Assembly (NCBI GenBank): GCA_047501485.1
Contig: JAZDRN010000001.1
Span: forward strand, 1,227,702-1,291,701
Reading direction: 5' to 3'
DNA: 64,000 nucleotides
From: Ancrocorticia sp047501485
GTDB taxonomy: Bacteria; Actinomycetota; Actinomycetes; Actinomycetales; Actinomycetaceae
Both the position numbers and the translations under genes were made by a program. Numbering within the stretch: the first letter of the stretch is position 1; the number at the start of each line of letters is the position of its first letter. Below the pieces are notes generated by a model. The model did not search any database. It was not told the DNA's origin and was given only the letters and a program-made list of their open reading frames with translations. Of this stretch, positions 18,101 to 26,439 are shown piece by piece.

Positions 18101-18673
18101 CTCCGCCGGGCAGAGGCGAACCAGCACGACGTCGAGACCCTACTGCCGCGCCTCGTGGGAGCACGCGGGTTCGGGGACGCCGATGACATCGCGGCCGTCC
18201 TGCACTACCGCGTCGCCAAGGCGACCGCGCGGCCGGCGGGGTCCGGTCGCGCGCGGAAGGCACCACGCTTGATCGCCGGCCTCATCCCCGAAGCCACTGG
18301 CACAGTGCCGTCCGAGATGCGGCAGGCGCTGACCGAGCGACGCGACCTTATCGAGACCCGGGCCGATGTGCTCCTCGACACCGCGCTCACTGAGAAGCAC
18401 GAGTGGATCACGAAACTCGGCCTCCAGCCGAAGCAGGCGCGAGCAGCCCACGCATGGCGGAACGCCGCTCGCACCCTCGCTGCCTACCGTGACCGCTACG
18501 GCGTCACTGGGCCTGCACCCCTCGGAGCACCCGCCGAGGCCGAGACTCAGAAGATCGACGCCGCCCGCGCCCGCGCCGCGCTCGACCGGGCTAAGAACCT
18601 CGCCCAGGCCGAGCAGCCTGACCAGGGGTCATCGCGCCGCACGGGCGCGCGGAGGGTCGGGCCGTCGTTGTAA
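15119..18673 (+). CDS. MobF-family conjugative relaxase/helicase (TrwC-TraA type)
   Basis: 1,184 residues. The N-terminal TrwC relaxase domain (~1-300) has several tyrosines near the start (GYGYRYLL, RYYAEVG) and the metal-binding triad GDPHLHTHVV with His222, His224 and His226. A helicase-like AAA domain follows: Walker A VGPAGAGKT at residues 552-560, Walker B LVIVDEAS, and a C-terminal UvrD-type segment with YAVTSYRAQGITVDSSHVL and FYVAMTRGREEN. It nicks oriT and unwinds the transferred strand. GTG start; the N terminus matches actinobacterial relatives. No type IV secretion genes are present in the window, so the element is mobilizable rather than self-transmissible, unless it extends beyond what is seen. 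Confidence 0.93.
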   Translation: MTVSMRVMSAGYGYRYLLRTVVAGDGDRLLSTPLTRYYAEVGTPPGQWLGAGVAALGGVIAEGDQVTEGQLELLLGLGRHPVTGAPLGLEYPAYKSVAERIAQRVAALDPDLGPASRAEATVAIEAEEAARGTRRAVAGYDFTFSIPKSASVLWAVADAGTQALIADAHHSAVAEVVAFMEREVAATRTGATGRDGAVAQVDVAGLIGTAFDHYDSRAGDPHLHTHVVISNKVQTVLDGKWRSLDGRPMHAAVVALSELHEAVFADHLTRMLGVSWEARDMGRDRNPAWAVTGVPEALVKEFSTRAQHIDAETDRLIERYVETHGRRPSPATIMKLRAQATLSTRPEKEVRSLAALTASWRERAGRVLGSDATSWARGVTANEEPLLLRADDVPLDVIDSLGADVVAAVAEKRSTWHRWNLTAEAARQTMAYRFASTEDREAIVGMVVDAAEAASLRLTPPELASSPAEFRRPDGTSVFRPKHSALFSSEALLAAEDRLLERARTTTAPTVPLTTVERITKRPDSKGRMLGDDQAAALTKIAVSGRRVDVLVGPAGAGKTTAMSALRRAWEHEHGRGSVVGLAPSAVAAQVLADDLGIQTENTAKWLDTHDRTGETFRKGQLVIVDEASLAGTLSLDRITTLAAEAGAKVLLVGDHAQLQSVSAGGAFSLLVHDRDDAPELVDVHRFVNVWEKTASLALRYGRTDVIDTYAEHGRVIGGETEEMIDAAYTAWRTDTLAGRASVLVTDSNESVRALNNRARADLILDGIVNARREVELHDGTRAATGDTVITRRNDRRLRAGRSWVRNGDRWNITEVRDDGALTLRRAGKRWGASVVVPAKYAAEHLDLGYAVTSYRAQGITVDSSHVLADASMTRETFYVAMTRGREENIAYVAVDKPDPAHDGLHPGENTEATARSVLFGMLRHVGAELSAHETITAEQDAWGSIAQLAAEYETLAAAAQHDRWAALVRSSGLSDDDADDAIASPAFGALTAELRRAEANQHDVETLLPRLVGARGFGDADDIAAVLHYRVAKATARPAGSGRARKAPRLIAGLIPEATGTVPSEMRQALTERRDLIETRADVLLDTALTEKHEWITKLGLQPKQARAAHAWRNAARTLAAYRDRYGVTGPAPLGAPAEAETQKIDAARARAALDRAKNLAQAEQPDQGSSRRTGARRVGPSL

Positions 18674-18816
18674 GCGAGGATGGCTGCGCGGGCGTTGGTC
18701 GCCGTGTCGTCTTCGCTCCGGCCCTGGAGGTCGGGCATCATGGGTAGCACCATGACTGTTCGAGTCGAATCGGCGACACGTATCTCCTGACACCGTTCGC
18801 CAGGAGGGAGCTAGAT

Positions 18817-21405
18817 GTGGCCGCCGATGAGGTCCCGGTCAACTTGGGGGATGCGACGCCCCGACACCTGCTGGTGGATTGGGCGAACGGGCAGGACGCG
18901 TGGGTGCGTCAGCTCACCGCTGAAACGATCCTCTCCCGGCAGACCCCGAGTGACGCCCTGCTGGACGCCGCCTACGCCACCTTCCTCGCCGAGAAGGGTC
19001 TCGGTGACGGCGACGCGCCCGAAATCCCGAAACTCGAGCTGGCAGCGGCAGATGCAGCAGAGGAGGACACGCTCGAACTGGTCAGTCTGGCGAGCATCGA
19101 AGGTGTCAACGCACTCGCCGCGGACCAGGAACTCGGTTTCGATTCGGAACTGACGGTGCTGTTCGGACAGAACGGATCAGGGAAGACCGGGTATGCGCGA
19201 ATCCTGAAGCGGCTATCGGCAGTGCGAACGGCTGAGGACATCCTGCCGAACGCGCACGCCGTGCATCTCGACAGCCCGCCATCTCCCAGCGCAGACATCA
19301 CCTATCGCCTGTCCGGCACCGAGTCGTCGGTGCGATGGCGCGACGAAGCCGGCCTGGCACCGTTCACTCGCATCAGTGTCTTCGACGCCAGTGCGGTGTC
19401 CCTGCACGTCGACAGCGACCTGGGCTATGTCTACACGCCCGCCGAGCTCGCACTGTTTGCCCACGTCGCCACAGGCATACAAGGAGTGCAGCAGCGGATC
19501 GCAGCAGAGGTGAGCACGTTGGCGCCAGGGAGCAACCCGTTGCTCTCACGGTTCACACGCGGCACGAAGGTGTACCCCGTGATCGAGACGCTCGGCGCCA
19601 CCACCGACCTCGCGGACCTCGACGCTCTCGCAACATTGCCCGAAGGCGCAGAGGCCGATCGCGAACGACTGGAAGGCGAAGTCGCCGCGCTGCGTTCGAA
19701 CTCTCTCGACGCGATCCTCTCTAGTTCGCAGGAGGCAGAGCGGCAACTCACACGCTTGCGCGGCATCCTCAACGCCGCGCAGAACTTCGACGCGGCCGCC
19801 TACGAGACGGCACGATCCAAGCTCGAACAGGCCGAGCAGCGGAGAGCAGAGGCACGGGAACAGCTCTTCAGCCAGGACGAACTGCCAGGACCGGCAGATG
19901 AAGAGTGGCAAGAGTTCATCGTTGCCGGCGACTCGTATCGACAGCACCTCGGCCGTGAGCACTACCCGACCACCGGCGACTCCTGCTTGTACTGCATGCA
20001 GGAACTCAGCCCGACGGCTCTGAACCTGCTCACTCGCTACCGCACGTTCCTGGACGAGACGCTCATCCGTCAGGTGCAGGATGCGAACGCCACCCTTGCG
20101 GCTTCAAAGTTCACCGTCAACGAAGCAGAACTGGCTCGCGCGATCGAGTTCGCCTCGGAGCAGCAGGACCGCGAGAAACCTCCTGCATGGGCAAGCCAAG
20201 CGGGTGAGGTGCTCGGGGCGATACGGGTCATCGCGCAGGAGACTGCGGACGGACAGCCCGTCGCTCAGAGCACCCTCCGCGAGGACGCACGAGCCGTTGG
20301 TACTGCCGTGTCAACAGAACTGGAAAGCACCAGTGCTGCCGTGCGGCAGATGGCAGATGACAAGGCCAACGCTGCTACCGCGCTCGCTGAGAAGCAGAGG
20401 GCCGTCTCGGAGCTGGTCGCGCGCATCGAGCTGAACCGAAACCTCGCCGCGGCCCGTGAGTATGTGCGACGTGCACGACGAGCTCAGCAACTCGAGAAGC
20501 TCTCGCGTGTCATATCGAACGGCGCATCGAAGCAGCTCACGGTGCAATCGAAACTCGCGAGCGAGGACCTTGTGAACAAGAACTTCGAGACTCTCTTCGC
20601 CGAAGAGTGCGCCCGCTTGCGCGCACCACAGGTCGCGCTCCGATTCCAAGGCAGGAGCGGGCAGGCTCAACGCAAGAAAGCAGTCGCGTCCTACAAACCG
20701 TCCGCTGTGCTCTCAGAAGGCGAGCAGAAGGTCTTGGCTCTGGCGGACTTCCTCGCCGAAAGCCGGATGCGTGGAACGAAAGCGCCGCTGATTTTCGACG
20801 ACCCGGTGACGAGCCTTGACTACAGACGGCTCGACGAGGTCGCGGCCCGTATCCAGAACCTCGCCGAGACGCATCAGGTTGTTGTCTTGACCCACAACAT
20901 CATGTTCGCGTCAGCGCTCATCGCGGCCCGACAGAACAAGAAGCTAAGAACACGGATCTATGAGGTCCGCGATGGTGGAGAGACCAAGGGGATCTTGGCA
21001 CCGGACGTCGAGCCGAGGCTGGATACGCCCGCTGACCTCGCGAAACGGATCAATGCCAAACTGCAGGAGATACCCAGTGCCGAACCAGTGGTGCAAGATG
21101 CGCTCATCAAGGAGACGTACGACCTGATCCGAGCCTGGTGTGAGGCGTTCGTAGAGCAGGAGCTGCTGCAAAACGTCACGCAACGCTATCGCAAGAACAT
21201 CATGATGACGCGCCTGTCCAAGATCGACAGTTCCCGACTCGACGCCGCGATCGCGGTCATCGAACCTCTCTTTGACCGCGCCTGCGAGCGGATGACCGGG
21301 CATTCCCACGCAGCCGAGTACATGAGCACTAAACCGACCGTCGGAGATGTCCAGGAGGACTGGGAGAAGGCCAAAGCAGCGCGAGCTGCCTATATTGCAG
21401 CTTGA
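18817..21405 (+). CDS. Large coiled-coil AAA ATPase with CxxC hook (AAA_13/RloC-PrrC-like)
   Basis: 862 residues, GTG start with AGGAGGGAG 7 bp upstream. Walker A FGQNGSGKT (116-124), two long helical coiled-coil stretches flanking a CxxC (C390, C393), then LSEGEQKVLALADFLAE as the signature, Walker B LIFDDP (D661-D662) and VVVLTHN. This arrangement matches Rad50-like COG4694 ATPases such as RloC and PrrC, which carry a tRNA-cutting C-terminal domain. The C-terminal ~180 residues contain a conserved-looking IRAWCEAFVEQELLQ..QRYRK block and a GHSHA motif that could be an effector, but a PrrC-type Arg-Glu-His triad cannot be assigned with certainty. It sits as cargo between the relaxase and the DprA-like gene, suggesting a defence or addiction role. 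Confidence 0.8.
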   Translation: MAADEVPVNLGDATPRHLLVDWANGQDAWVRQLTAETILSRQTPSDALLDAAYATFLAEKGLGDGDAPEIPKLELAAADAAEEDTLELVSLASIEGVNALAADQELGFDSELTVLFGQNGSGKTGYARILKRLSAVRTAEDILPNAHAVHLDSPPSPSADITYRLSGTESSVRWRDEAGLAPFTRISVFDASAVSLHVDSDLGYVYTPAELALFAHVATGIQGVQQRIAAEVSTLAPGSNPLLSRFTRGTKVYPVIETLGATTDLADLDALATLPEGAEADRERLEGEVAALRSNSLDAILSSSQEAERQLTRLRGILNAAQNFDAAAYETARSKLEQAEQRRAEAREQLFSQDELPGPADEEWQEFIVAGDSYRQHLGREHYPTTGDSCLYCMQELSPTALNLLTRYRTFLDETLIRQVQDANATLAASKFTVNEAELARAIEFASEQQDREKPPAWASQAGEVLGAIRVIAQETADGQPVAQSTLREDARAVGTAVSTELESTSAAVRQMADDKANAATALAEKQRAVSELVARIELNRNLAAAREYVRRARRAQQLEKLSRVISNGASKQLTVQSKLASEDLVNKNFETLFAEECARLRAPQVALRFQGRSGQAQRKKAVASYKPSAVLSEGEQKVLALADFLAESRMRGTKAPLIFDDPVTSLDYRRLDEVAARIQNLAETHQVVVLTHNIMFASALIAARQNKKLRTRIYEVRDGGETKGILAPDVEPRLDTPADLAKRINAKLQEIPSAEPVVQDALIKETYDLIRAWCEAFVEQELLQNVTQRYRKNIMMTRLSKIDSSRLDAAIAVIEPLFDRACERMTGHSHAAEYMSTKPTVGDVQEDWEKAKAARAAYIAA

Positions 21406-21458
21406 ACGGTGAGGGCATCACCAAGGATGCACCATCGGCCAAGCCCGGAACGGCGAGG

Positions 21459-22451
21459 CTAGAGCCTGCGGGGTGGTCTCCGCATCGGATGGCTGACGCT
21501 AGGTTCGCGTGAGAACGCCTGCGAGCCTTCATCCGCAGAACCGAAGAGTGCGGTGATGTCTGCAGCGTCGGTGACAAGGGCGGCGATGCCCTCGTGCAGG
21601 AGCCGGTGGGTGCCCGCGCTGGCCGCGCTGGTCACGGGGCCGGGCACAGCCCCGACTGGCCGACCGAGTTCAGCGGCGCGCGCAGCGACGTTGAGGGAAC
21701 CGGAGCGGTAGCCGGCCTCCACGACGACGGTCGCGCCGGACAGAGCGCCAAGGATTCGGTTGCGGGCGAGGAACCGCCATTTGGTCGGCGTCGCGCCGGG
21801 CGGCATCTCGCTGGCGAGAAGCCCGAGATCTCCGAGTCGTTCCAGCAGCTCACGGTTACCGGACGGGTAGAGCCGATCCAAGCCGCCGACCACCACCGCG
21901 AGGGTGTGCCCGCCTGTGGCGAGCGCGGCTCGGTGGGCGGCGGCGTCGATGCCGTAGGCGCCGCCGGCCACGATGATCCGTTCGGCATGCGTCAGATCGG
22001 AGGCGAGCTCGCCCGTGACGTGCTCGCCGTAGCTTGTGGCGGCGCGGGCTCCGGTGATCGTCACGCGATCTCTCAGCGGAGCGGTGAGAAACGACGTCAC
22101 GCCACGAACCCACAGGGCAGTCGGGGCACGCTCGCCCAAGTCGTTGAGCGCGGTCGGCCAATCGTCGTCGCCCGGGATGAGGATGCGCAGCCCGAGGCGG
22201 TCGGTCTCTGCCAGTGCCTGCGTGACCGCGTGGACATCCAAGCGTGAGGTGACCTTGTTGCGCCACAGCCCGGCCTCGATCGCATCGACGTGCTTCGGGA
22301 ACGCGCCGGTGCCAGCTGCCAGGCGGACAGTCTCGACGGCGCCGACCGCGGCGATGAGTCGGCCGGTCACCGCGTCGTCGGGCTCCAAGGTTGCAGCCAG
22401 AGCGACCCGTGCGGCGCGCTCGTCCTTCGTGAGAAAAGTGATCGTGACCAT
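21459..22451 (-). CDS. dprA: DprA/Smf-like DNA-processing protein
   Basis: 330 residues from the ATG at 22451. The DprA Rossmann core is clear: VTITGARAATSYGEHVTGELASDLTHAERIIVAGGAYGIDAAAHRAAL, TLAVVVGGLDRLYPSGNREL, SEMPPGATPTKWRFLARNRILGALSGATVVVEAGYRSGSLN. Chromosomal DprA loads RecA on incoming single strands; this copy belongs to the mobile element and is oriented opposite to the relaxase. It may protect or process the transferred strand. The C-terminal winged helix appears absent. Confidence 0.9.
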   Translation of the reverse strand: MVTITFLTKDERAARVALAATLEPDDAVTGRLIAAVGAVETVRLAAGTGAFPKHVDAIEAGLWRNKVTSRLDVHAVTQALAETDRLGLRILIPGDDDWPTALNDLGERAPTALWVRGVTSFLTAPLRDRVTITGARAATSYGEHVTGELASDLTHAERIIVAGGAYGIDAAAHRAALATGGHTLAVVVGGLDRLYPSGNRELLERLGDLGLLASEMPPGATPTKWRFLARNRILGALSGATVVVEAGYRSGSLNVAARAAELGRPVGAVPGPVTSAASAGTHRLLHEGIAALVTDAADITALFGSADEGSQAFSREPSVSHPMRRPPRRL

Positions 22452-22651
22452 GCCGGCTCCCGTTCGTGTGTGCCAGACAGGTGCGCGAGCGCCACCCGAA
22501 CGAGCGGGCGCACCTCTTACGGATGTCGCCGGTGAGTCGTACGCTGGAAGGAGACAGATTCCTCCTTGATCTGGCGTCCTCGCGGACAGGCCCTCGGGCC
22601 ACTCTCTACGCACTGTCTCGTCACCTGACCGTGCCACGAGAGGACAACGCC

Positions 22652-23026
22652 ATGATCCGACTGCTCTGGGCGCTCAGCGCCCACGCCCGCTACTACCTGC
22701 GGCGCTACACGCCCACCAACATCGCACTCGACGCGATCCGCACCCGCCGCGGCCTGAAATGGGGCATCCCCGCGATGCTCCTGGCCGTGCCGTACTTCCT
22801 CGCCGCGAACTACTGCCTAACCCTGATCGAGGATCGCGACCTCAGGTGGCTGAACCTCCTCGTGCTCGTGTTCTGCTGGAACGCGCTCAAGTTCCTCATC
22901 ATGGGCCCGGTCAGCGTTGTGCTCCTCATCTGCGCTCGCATGGAGGAGTCGGCGACCCGGCGCCGCGACCGTCGTGCGCTTCGGCCGATCGAGCCTGCGG
23001 AGCCGACAACGGCGCACATGCCATAG
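22652..23026 (+). CDS. Small basic membrane protein of mobile element
   Basis: 124 residues, starting MIRLLWALSAHARYYLRRYTPTN. Two hydrophobic spans (about residues 40-60 and 69-95, the second possibly two short helices) and an arginine-rich cytoplasmic tail. Not a recognised enzyme family. It lies between dprA (divergent) and xis/int, and so is probably part of the element's maintenance or transfer module. Confidence 0.65.
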   Translation: MIRLLWALSAHARYYLRRYTPTNIALDAIRTRRGLKWGIPAMLLAVPYFLAANYCLTLIEDRDLRWLNLLVLVFCWNALKFLIMGPVSVVLLICARMEESATRRRDRRALRPIEPAEPTTAHMP

Positions 23027-23170
23027 AAGCTGCATCGCGACCTCGCCCGCACCGTTCGAGCGGCGAAGCCGCAACGGCACGCAGCGGTCTACATGCCCGG
23101 CGACGATCAACTCCGCCGAGGAGCAGGGCGGAAGAACAAACCCGCTCGTTTGTCCTTCGAGACTGGAGGG

Positions 23171-23428
23171 ATGAATCAACACCAGTCCAGCCCGCACGGC
23201 CTGGAACCGCTCCTGAACATCGACGAACTCGCCGACTACCTCGGCGTCCCCGTCTCCACCATCTACGACTGGCGCACCAACGGCAAAGGCCCCCGCGCCT
23301 ACCGCTTAGGCAAGCGCATCATGTTCGGCATCACCGACATCCGCGCCTGGATGGACACCATGCGCGAGCCCGCCGCCCCTACCGGCGCGGCCACCTTTCC
23401 CCGAGCAGGGGAGAGCGCACGTGGGTAG
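23171..23428 (+). CDS. xis: Excisionase-like helix-turn-helix protein
   Basis: 85 residues with the MerR/excisionase-type DNA-binding motif LLNIDELADYLGVPVSTIYDWRTNGKGPRAYRLGKRIMFGITDIRAWMD. This is the standard Xis directionality factor of actinobacterial integrative elements. It overlaps the integrase by 8 bp, so the pair is translationally coupled. Confidence 0.9.
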   Translation: MNQHQSSPHGLEPLLNIDELADYLGVPVSTIYDWRTNGKGPRAYRLGKRIMFGITDIRAWMDTMREPAAPTGAATFPRAGESARG

Positions 23429-24602
23429 GCCCCGCACACCCATCGGCACCTTCGGAGTCATCGCCACCAGTACCCAGACGAACGGCAACCATGTGGCCCG
23501 CGCCCGGTACCGGGACTGGGACGGCAGCAACCGACTCGTCCAAGCCACCGGCTCCTCACGGGCCGCCGCGGAGCGCAAGCTCAAGCAGAAGCTCGCAGAA
23601 CGCTCCCTCTACCAGCCCGGCTTCAACGGCATGAGCGCCGACAGCTCGTTCCCGGAACTCGTCACGTACTGGCTGGAAGACATGGAGATCGAAGACCGCC
23701 TCTCACGAACCACGAGACACCTCTACGAGCGCGACATGCGCACCCTCGTCCTCCCCGCATTCAAAGACCTCACCCTCCGGGAGATCGGAGTCGCCCGCTG
23801 CGACTACTTCCTCAAACAACTCGCCAAGCGCAGCTACAGCCGCGCCAAGCACGCCCGCGTCGTCCTCCGCCTCGCCCTCGCGCTCGCGGTCCGCCACGAG
23901 ATCCTGCCCCGCAACCCGATGGACCACGTTTCCCGACTCCACCGGAAGAAGACCATCCCCGACGCCTTCACGATCGGCGAGGTGCAGGACATCCGCGCCG
24001 CGATCAAGACCTGGGAATCCCGGCGGATACTGGCCGGACCGAGGCCGGATAGGCAACTCGGGCAGATCGTCGAGGTCATGCTCGGCACCTCCGCCCGCAT
24101 CGGCGAAGTACTCGCCATCCGACTCCAAGATCTCGATCTGGACGGTCCGATCCCGACGGCACGGATTGCCGGGACGATCATCAGCCGCAAGGGTGAGCCG
24201 ACGCACCGGCAGGATCATCCGAAGACGGATCGCTCGGTTCGCCGCGTCGCACTGCCGTCGTTCGCGATGCAGGCAATCCGCTCGCGCCTGCTGCGTAGCG
24301 GCGAGACCGACCCAGGCGCGCTGTTGTTCAGCACGCGGGTCAGGACCCCGCACACGACGAACAACATCCGCCGGCTTCTGCGCGACGTGATGGACGCGGC
24401 CGGGATCGGGAACGTCACCCCGCACCGATTCCGCCGCACCGTCGCCACGGTTGTCAACGATGCGCAAGGCGTGCTCCTCGCCTCGGAGCTCCTCGGGCAC
24501 ACTGACCCGCGGATCACGATGCAGCACTACATCCAGCGAGACGAGACCGTGAACCCCATCACAGCCGGACTACTCGACGAGGTGTTCGCCCAAGCCGTCT
24601 GA
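23421..24602 (+). CDS. int: Tyrosine site-specific recombinase (integrase)
   Basis: 393 residues, GTG start. Catalytic residues can be placed: Arg226 (TSARIGEVLAIRLQDLD), His335 and Arg338 (PHRFRRTVAT), His360 (LLGHTDPRIT) and the nucleophile Tyr370 (MQHYIQ). The N terminus has an AP2/SAM-like arm-binding and core-binding region (RTTRHLYERDMRTLVLPAF). It catalyses integration and, with the adjacent Xis, excision of the element. The gene looks intact. Confidence 0.95.
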   Translation: MGRPRTPIGTFGVIATSTQTNGNHVARARYRDWDGSNRLVQATGSSRAAAERKLKQKLAERSLYQPGFNGMSADSSFPELVTYWLEDMEIEDRLSRTTRHLYERDMRTLVLPAFKDLTLREIGVARCDYFLKQLAKRSYSRAKHARVVLRLALALAVRHEILPRNPMDHVSRLHRKKTIPDAFTIGEVQDIRAAIKTWESRRILAGPRPDRQLGQIVEVMLGTSARIGEVLAIRLQDLDLDGPIPTARIAGTIISRKGEPTHRQDHPKTDRSVRRVALPSFAMQAIRSRLLRSGETDPGALLFSTRVRTPHTTNNIRRLLRDVMDAAGIGNVTPHRFRRTVATVVNDAQGVLLASELLGHTDPRITMQHYIQRDETVNPITAGLLDEVFAQAV

Positions 24603-24610
24603 GCGACGGA

Positions 24611-24659
24611 TCGACAGAAGGCGCGCCTGGACCATGTGATCTGGCGTGCTTTCTGTCGA
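24611..24659 (+). terminator. Long hairpin after integrase gene
   Basis: A 17-bp stem with two mismatches (outer nine bases TCGACAGAA pair perfectly with TTCTGTCGA) around a 15-base loop, starting 8 bp after the integrase stop. It probably ends the xis-int transcript. A core attachment site in this region is an alternative. Confidence 0.7.
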
Positions 24660-24721
24660 CCTGGGCACAACGACCGTGTGCCGGCAACTAACGCCCGGCT
24701 GGGGGCAGACGCGGCACTTGC

Positions 24722-24741
24722 GCCGCGCTGTTGAGCGCGGC
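24722..24741. promoter_or_regulatory. GCCGCGCT/AGCGCGGC hairpin upstream of the methyltransferase
   Basis: A perfect 8-bp stem with a four-base GTTG loop, ending 39 bp before the methyltransferase ATG. It may be a control site or a leader hairpin for the restriction-like operon. No C-protein gene is present, so the regulator is unknown. Confidence 0.45.
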
Positions 24742-24780
24742 CTCACGACCGTTGTCTGATGCGTGCGGCAGAATGGAGAC

Positions 24781-26439
24781 ATGTTCGATTCTTCTGCACC
24801 CGCCGCTGTTGACACGGCTGAGCTGCGGAAGGCGCGCGGCGCGTTCTTCACTCCGGACTCGATCACTCGTTACATAACGAACTGGGCAATCCGCACATCA
24901 GAGGACTCCGTGCTGGAGCCGTCAGCCGGCGATGCCGCGTTCCTTGTGCAAGCCGTTCGGCGTCTCCAAGAGGTAGGTGCCTCGGTACCCCGTGTGGATG
25001 GGGTGGAGATCCACCCGCATAGCGCCCGCGTCGCCCACGCCCGTGTCAAGGAGGCCGGGGGCAACCCCAACCTGATCGTCAGTGACTTCTTCCTCGTCGA
25101 ACCCGAGCCCCGCTACTCCGTGGTGATCGGAAACCCGCCGTATATCCGCTACCAGGACTTCACCGGCGAGTCCCGCACACGGTCCCGCGCTGCCGCGCTC
25201 AAAGCCGGCGTCGCATTGACGGCTCTCGCCTCCAGCTGGGCCGCCTTCACCATCCACTCCGCCCTATTCCTTAAACCTGGCGGCCGGATGGGTCTCGTGC
25301 TGCCCGCCGAACTACTCAGCGTTAACTACGCCGCCGCTGTGAGACAGTTCCTCTTCGATCGCTTTCGCAGTGTCGAGCTGGTGCTGTTCACCGAGCAGGT
25401 GTTCCCCGAGGCCGAGGCGGACGTTGTCCTGCTGCTGGCCGAAGGGTTTGACGAAGGACCGACCGACCACGCCACCATTTATCAAGCACAAGATGCCGAA
25501 GCCCTCTCCACGCTCAGTGGCCCGCTGACCTGGACACCGCTGGACCCCGCAGCCAAGTGGACCGGCGTACTCGTCGACCCGGACGCGATCGAGCCGCTCC
25601 GCTCCCTGAAAGCCAGCGGACACTTCACCAACCTCGAAGCCTGGGGCGACACCACCCTCGGAATGGTGACTGGCAACAACCGGTACTTCGCCCTCTCGCC
25701 CGCACGGGTGAAAGAGCTTGGTCTCACTCGCAGAGACCTGGTCAGGCTTTCCCCGCCAGGGAGTTCCCATCTCCGCGGACTGGAGCTTTCCAGCGATGCC
25801 ATGACCCGACTGGGGCAGAAGGGCAAGGCTACTTGGCTGTTCCGCCCGTCCGATACCCCCTCTCCCGCGGCTCAGGCATACATTGAGACCGGACATCTCG
25901 CCGGCGTCGATGAGGCATACAAGTGCCGGGTCCGTAAGCCCTGGTATCGAGTCCCGCTTCTGCCGCCTGCGGACCTGCTACTGACCTGCATGAACGCCGA
26001 TACCCCACGCCTGACCACCAACAGCGCACAGGCTGGGCACCTGAATTCCGTCCACGGCGTTTACCTCAAGGACGATGCTCGGGAGCTGGGGCGAGAGCTG
26101 CTGCCTCTCGCCAGTCTGAACTCCGTCACTCTTCTGAATGCTGAAATGGTTGGCCGTTCGTACGGGGGCGGGATTCTCAAGCTCGAACCTCGCGAAGCCG
26201 ATGTCTGGGCCATGCCTTCACTCGGACACGTGCAGGCGCACGCCGACGCACTCCGCGCTATCAAACCGAGGGTCGCGACACTGCTGCAGCATGGGAAGCT
26301 CGCTCAGGCTGTGGATCTCGTGGACCGCGTCATACTTACAGAGGCGGGCATTGTCTCGGAAGTTGACCTGGCTCGAGTCCGGGAAGCCCATGCGGCCATG
26401 ACTGACCGACGCACAGCGAGGGGGCGAAGTGGCCGCTGA
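24781..26439 (+). CDS. N6-adenine DNA methyltransferase (Eco57I-like, gamma-type)
   Basis: 552 residues from the ATG at 24781. Motif I is VLEPSAGDAAFL; the catalytic motif IV is IGNPPYIRYQD (N118-P-P-Y121), diagnostic of amino-methylating enzymes acting on adenine. A long C-terminal half (about 280-530) is probably the target-recognition region, ending in a helical LRAIKPRVATLLQHGKLAQAVDLVD segment. First gene of a co-oriented overlapping run, it probably protects host DNA from the adjacent nuclease. Confidence 0.92.
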   Translation: MFDSSAPAAVDTAELRKARGAFFTPDSITRYITNWAIRTSEDSVLEPSAGDAAFLVQAVRRLQEVGASVPRVDGVEIHPHSARVAHARVKEAGGNPNLIVSDFFLVEPEPRYSVVIGNPPYIRYQDFTGESRTRSRAAALKAGVALTALASSWAAFTIHSALFLKPGGRMGLVLPAELLSVNYAAAVRQFLFDRFRSVELVLFTEQVFPEAEADVVLLLAEGFDEGPTDHATIYQAQDAEALSTLSGPLTWTPLDPAAKWTGVLVDPDAIEPLRSLKASGHFTNLEAWGDTTLGMVTGNNRYFALSPARVKELGLTRRDLVRLSPPGSSHLRGLELSSDAMTRLGQKGKATWLFRPSDTPSPAAQAYIETGHLAGVDEAYKCRVRKPWYRVPLLPPADLLLTCMNADTPRLTTNSAQAGHLNSVHGVYLKDDARELGRELLPLASLNSVTLLNAEMVGRSYGGGILKLEPREADVWAMPSLGHVQAHADALRAIKPRVATLLQHGKLAQAVDLVDRVILTEAGIVSEVDLARVREAHAAMTDRRTARGRSGR

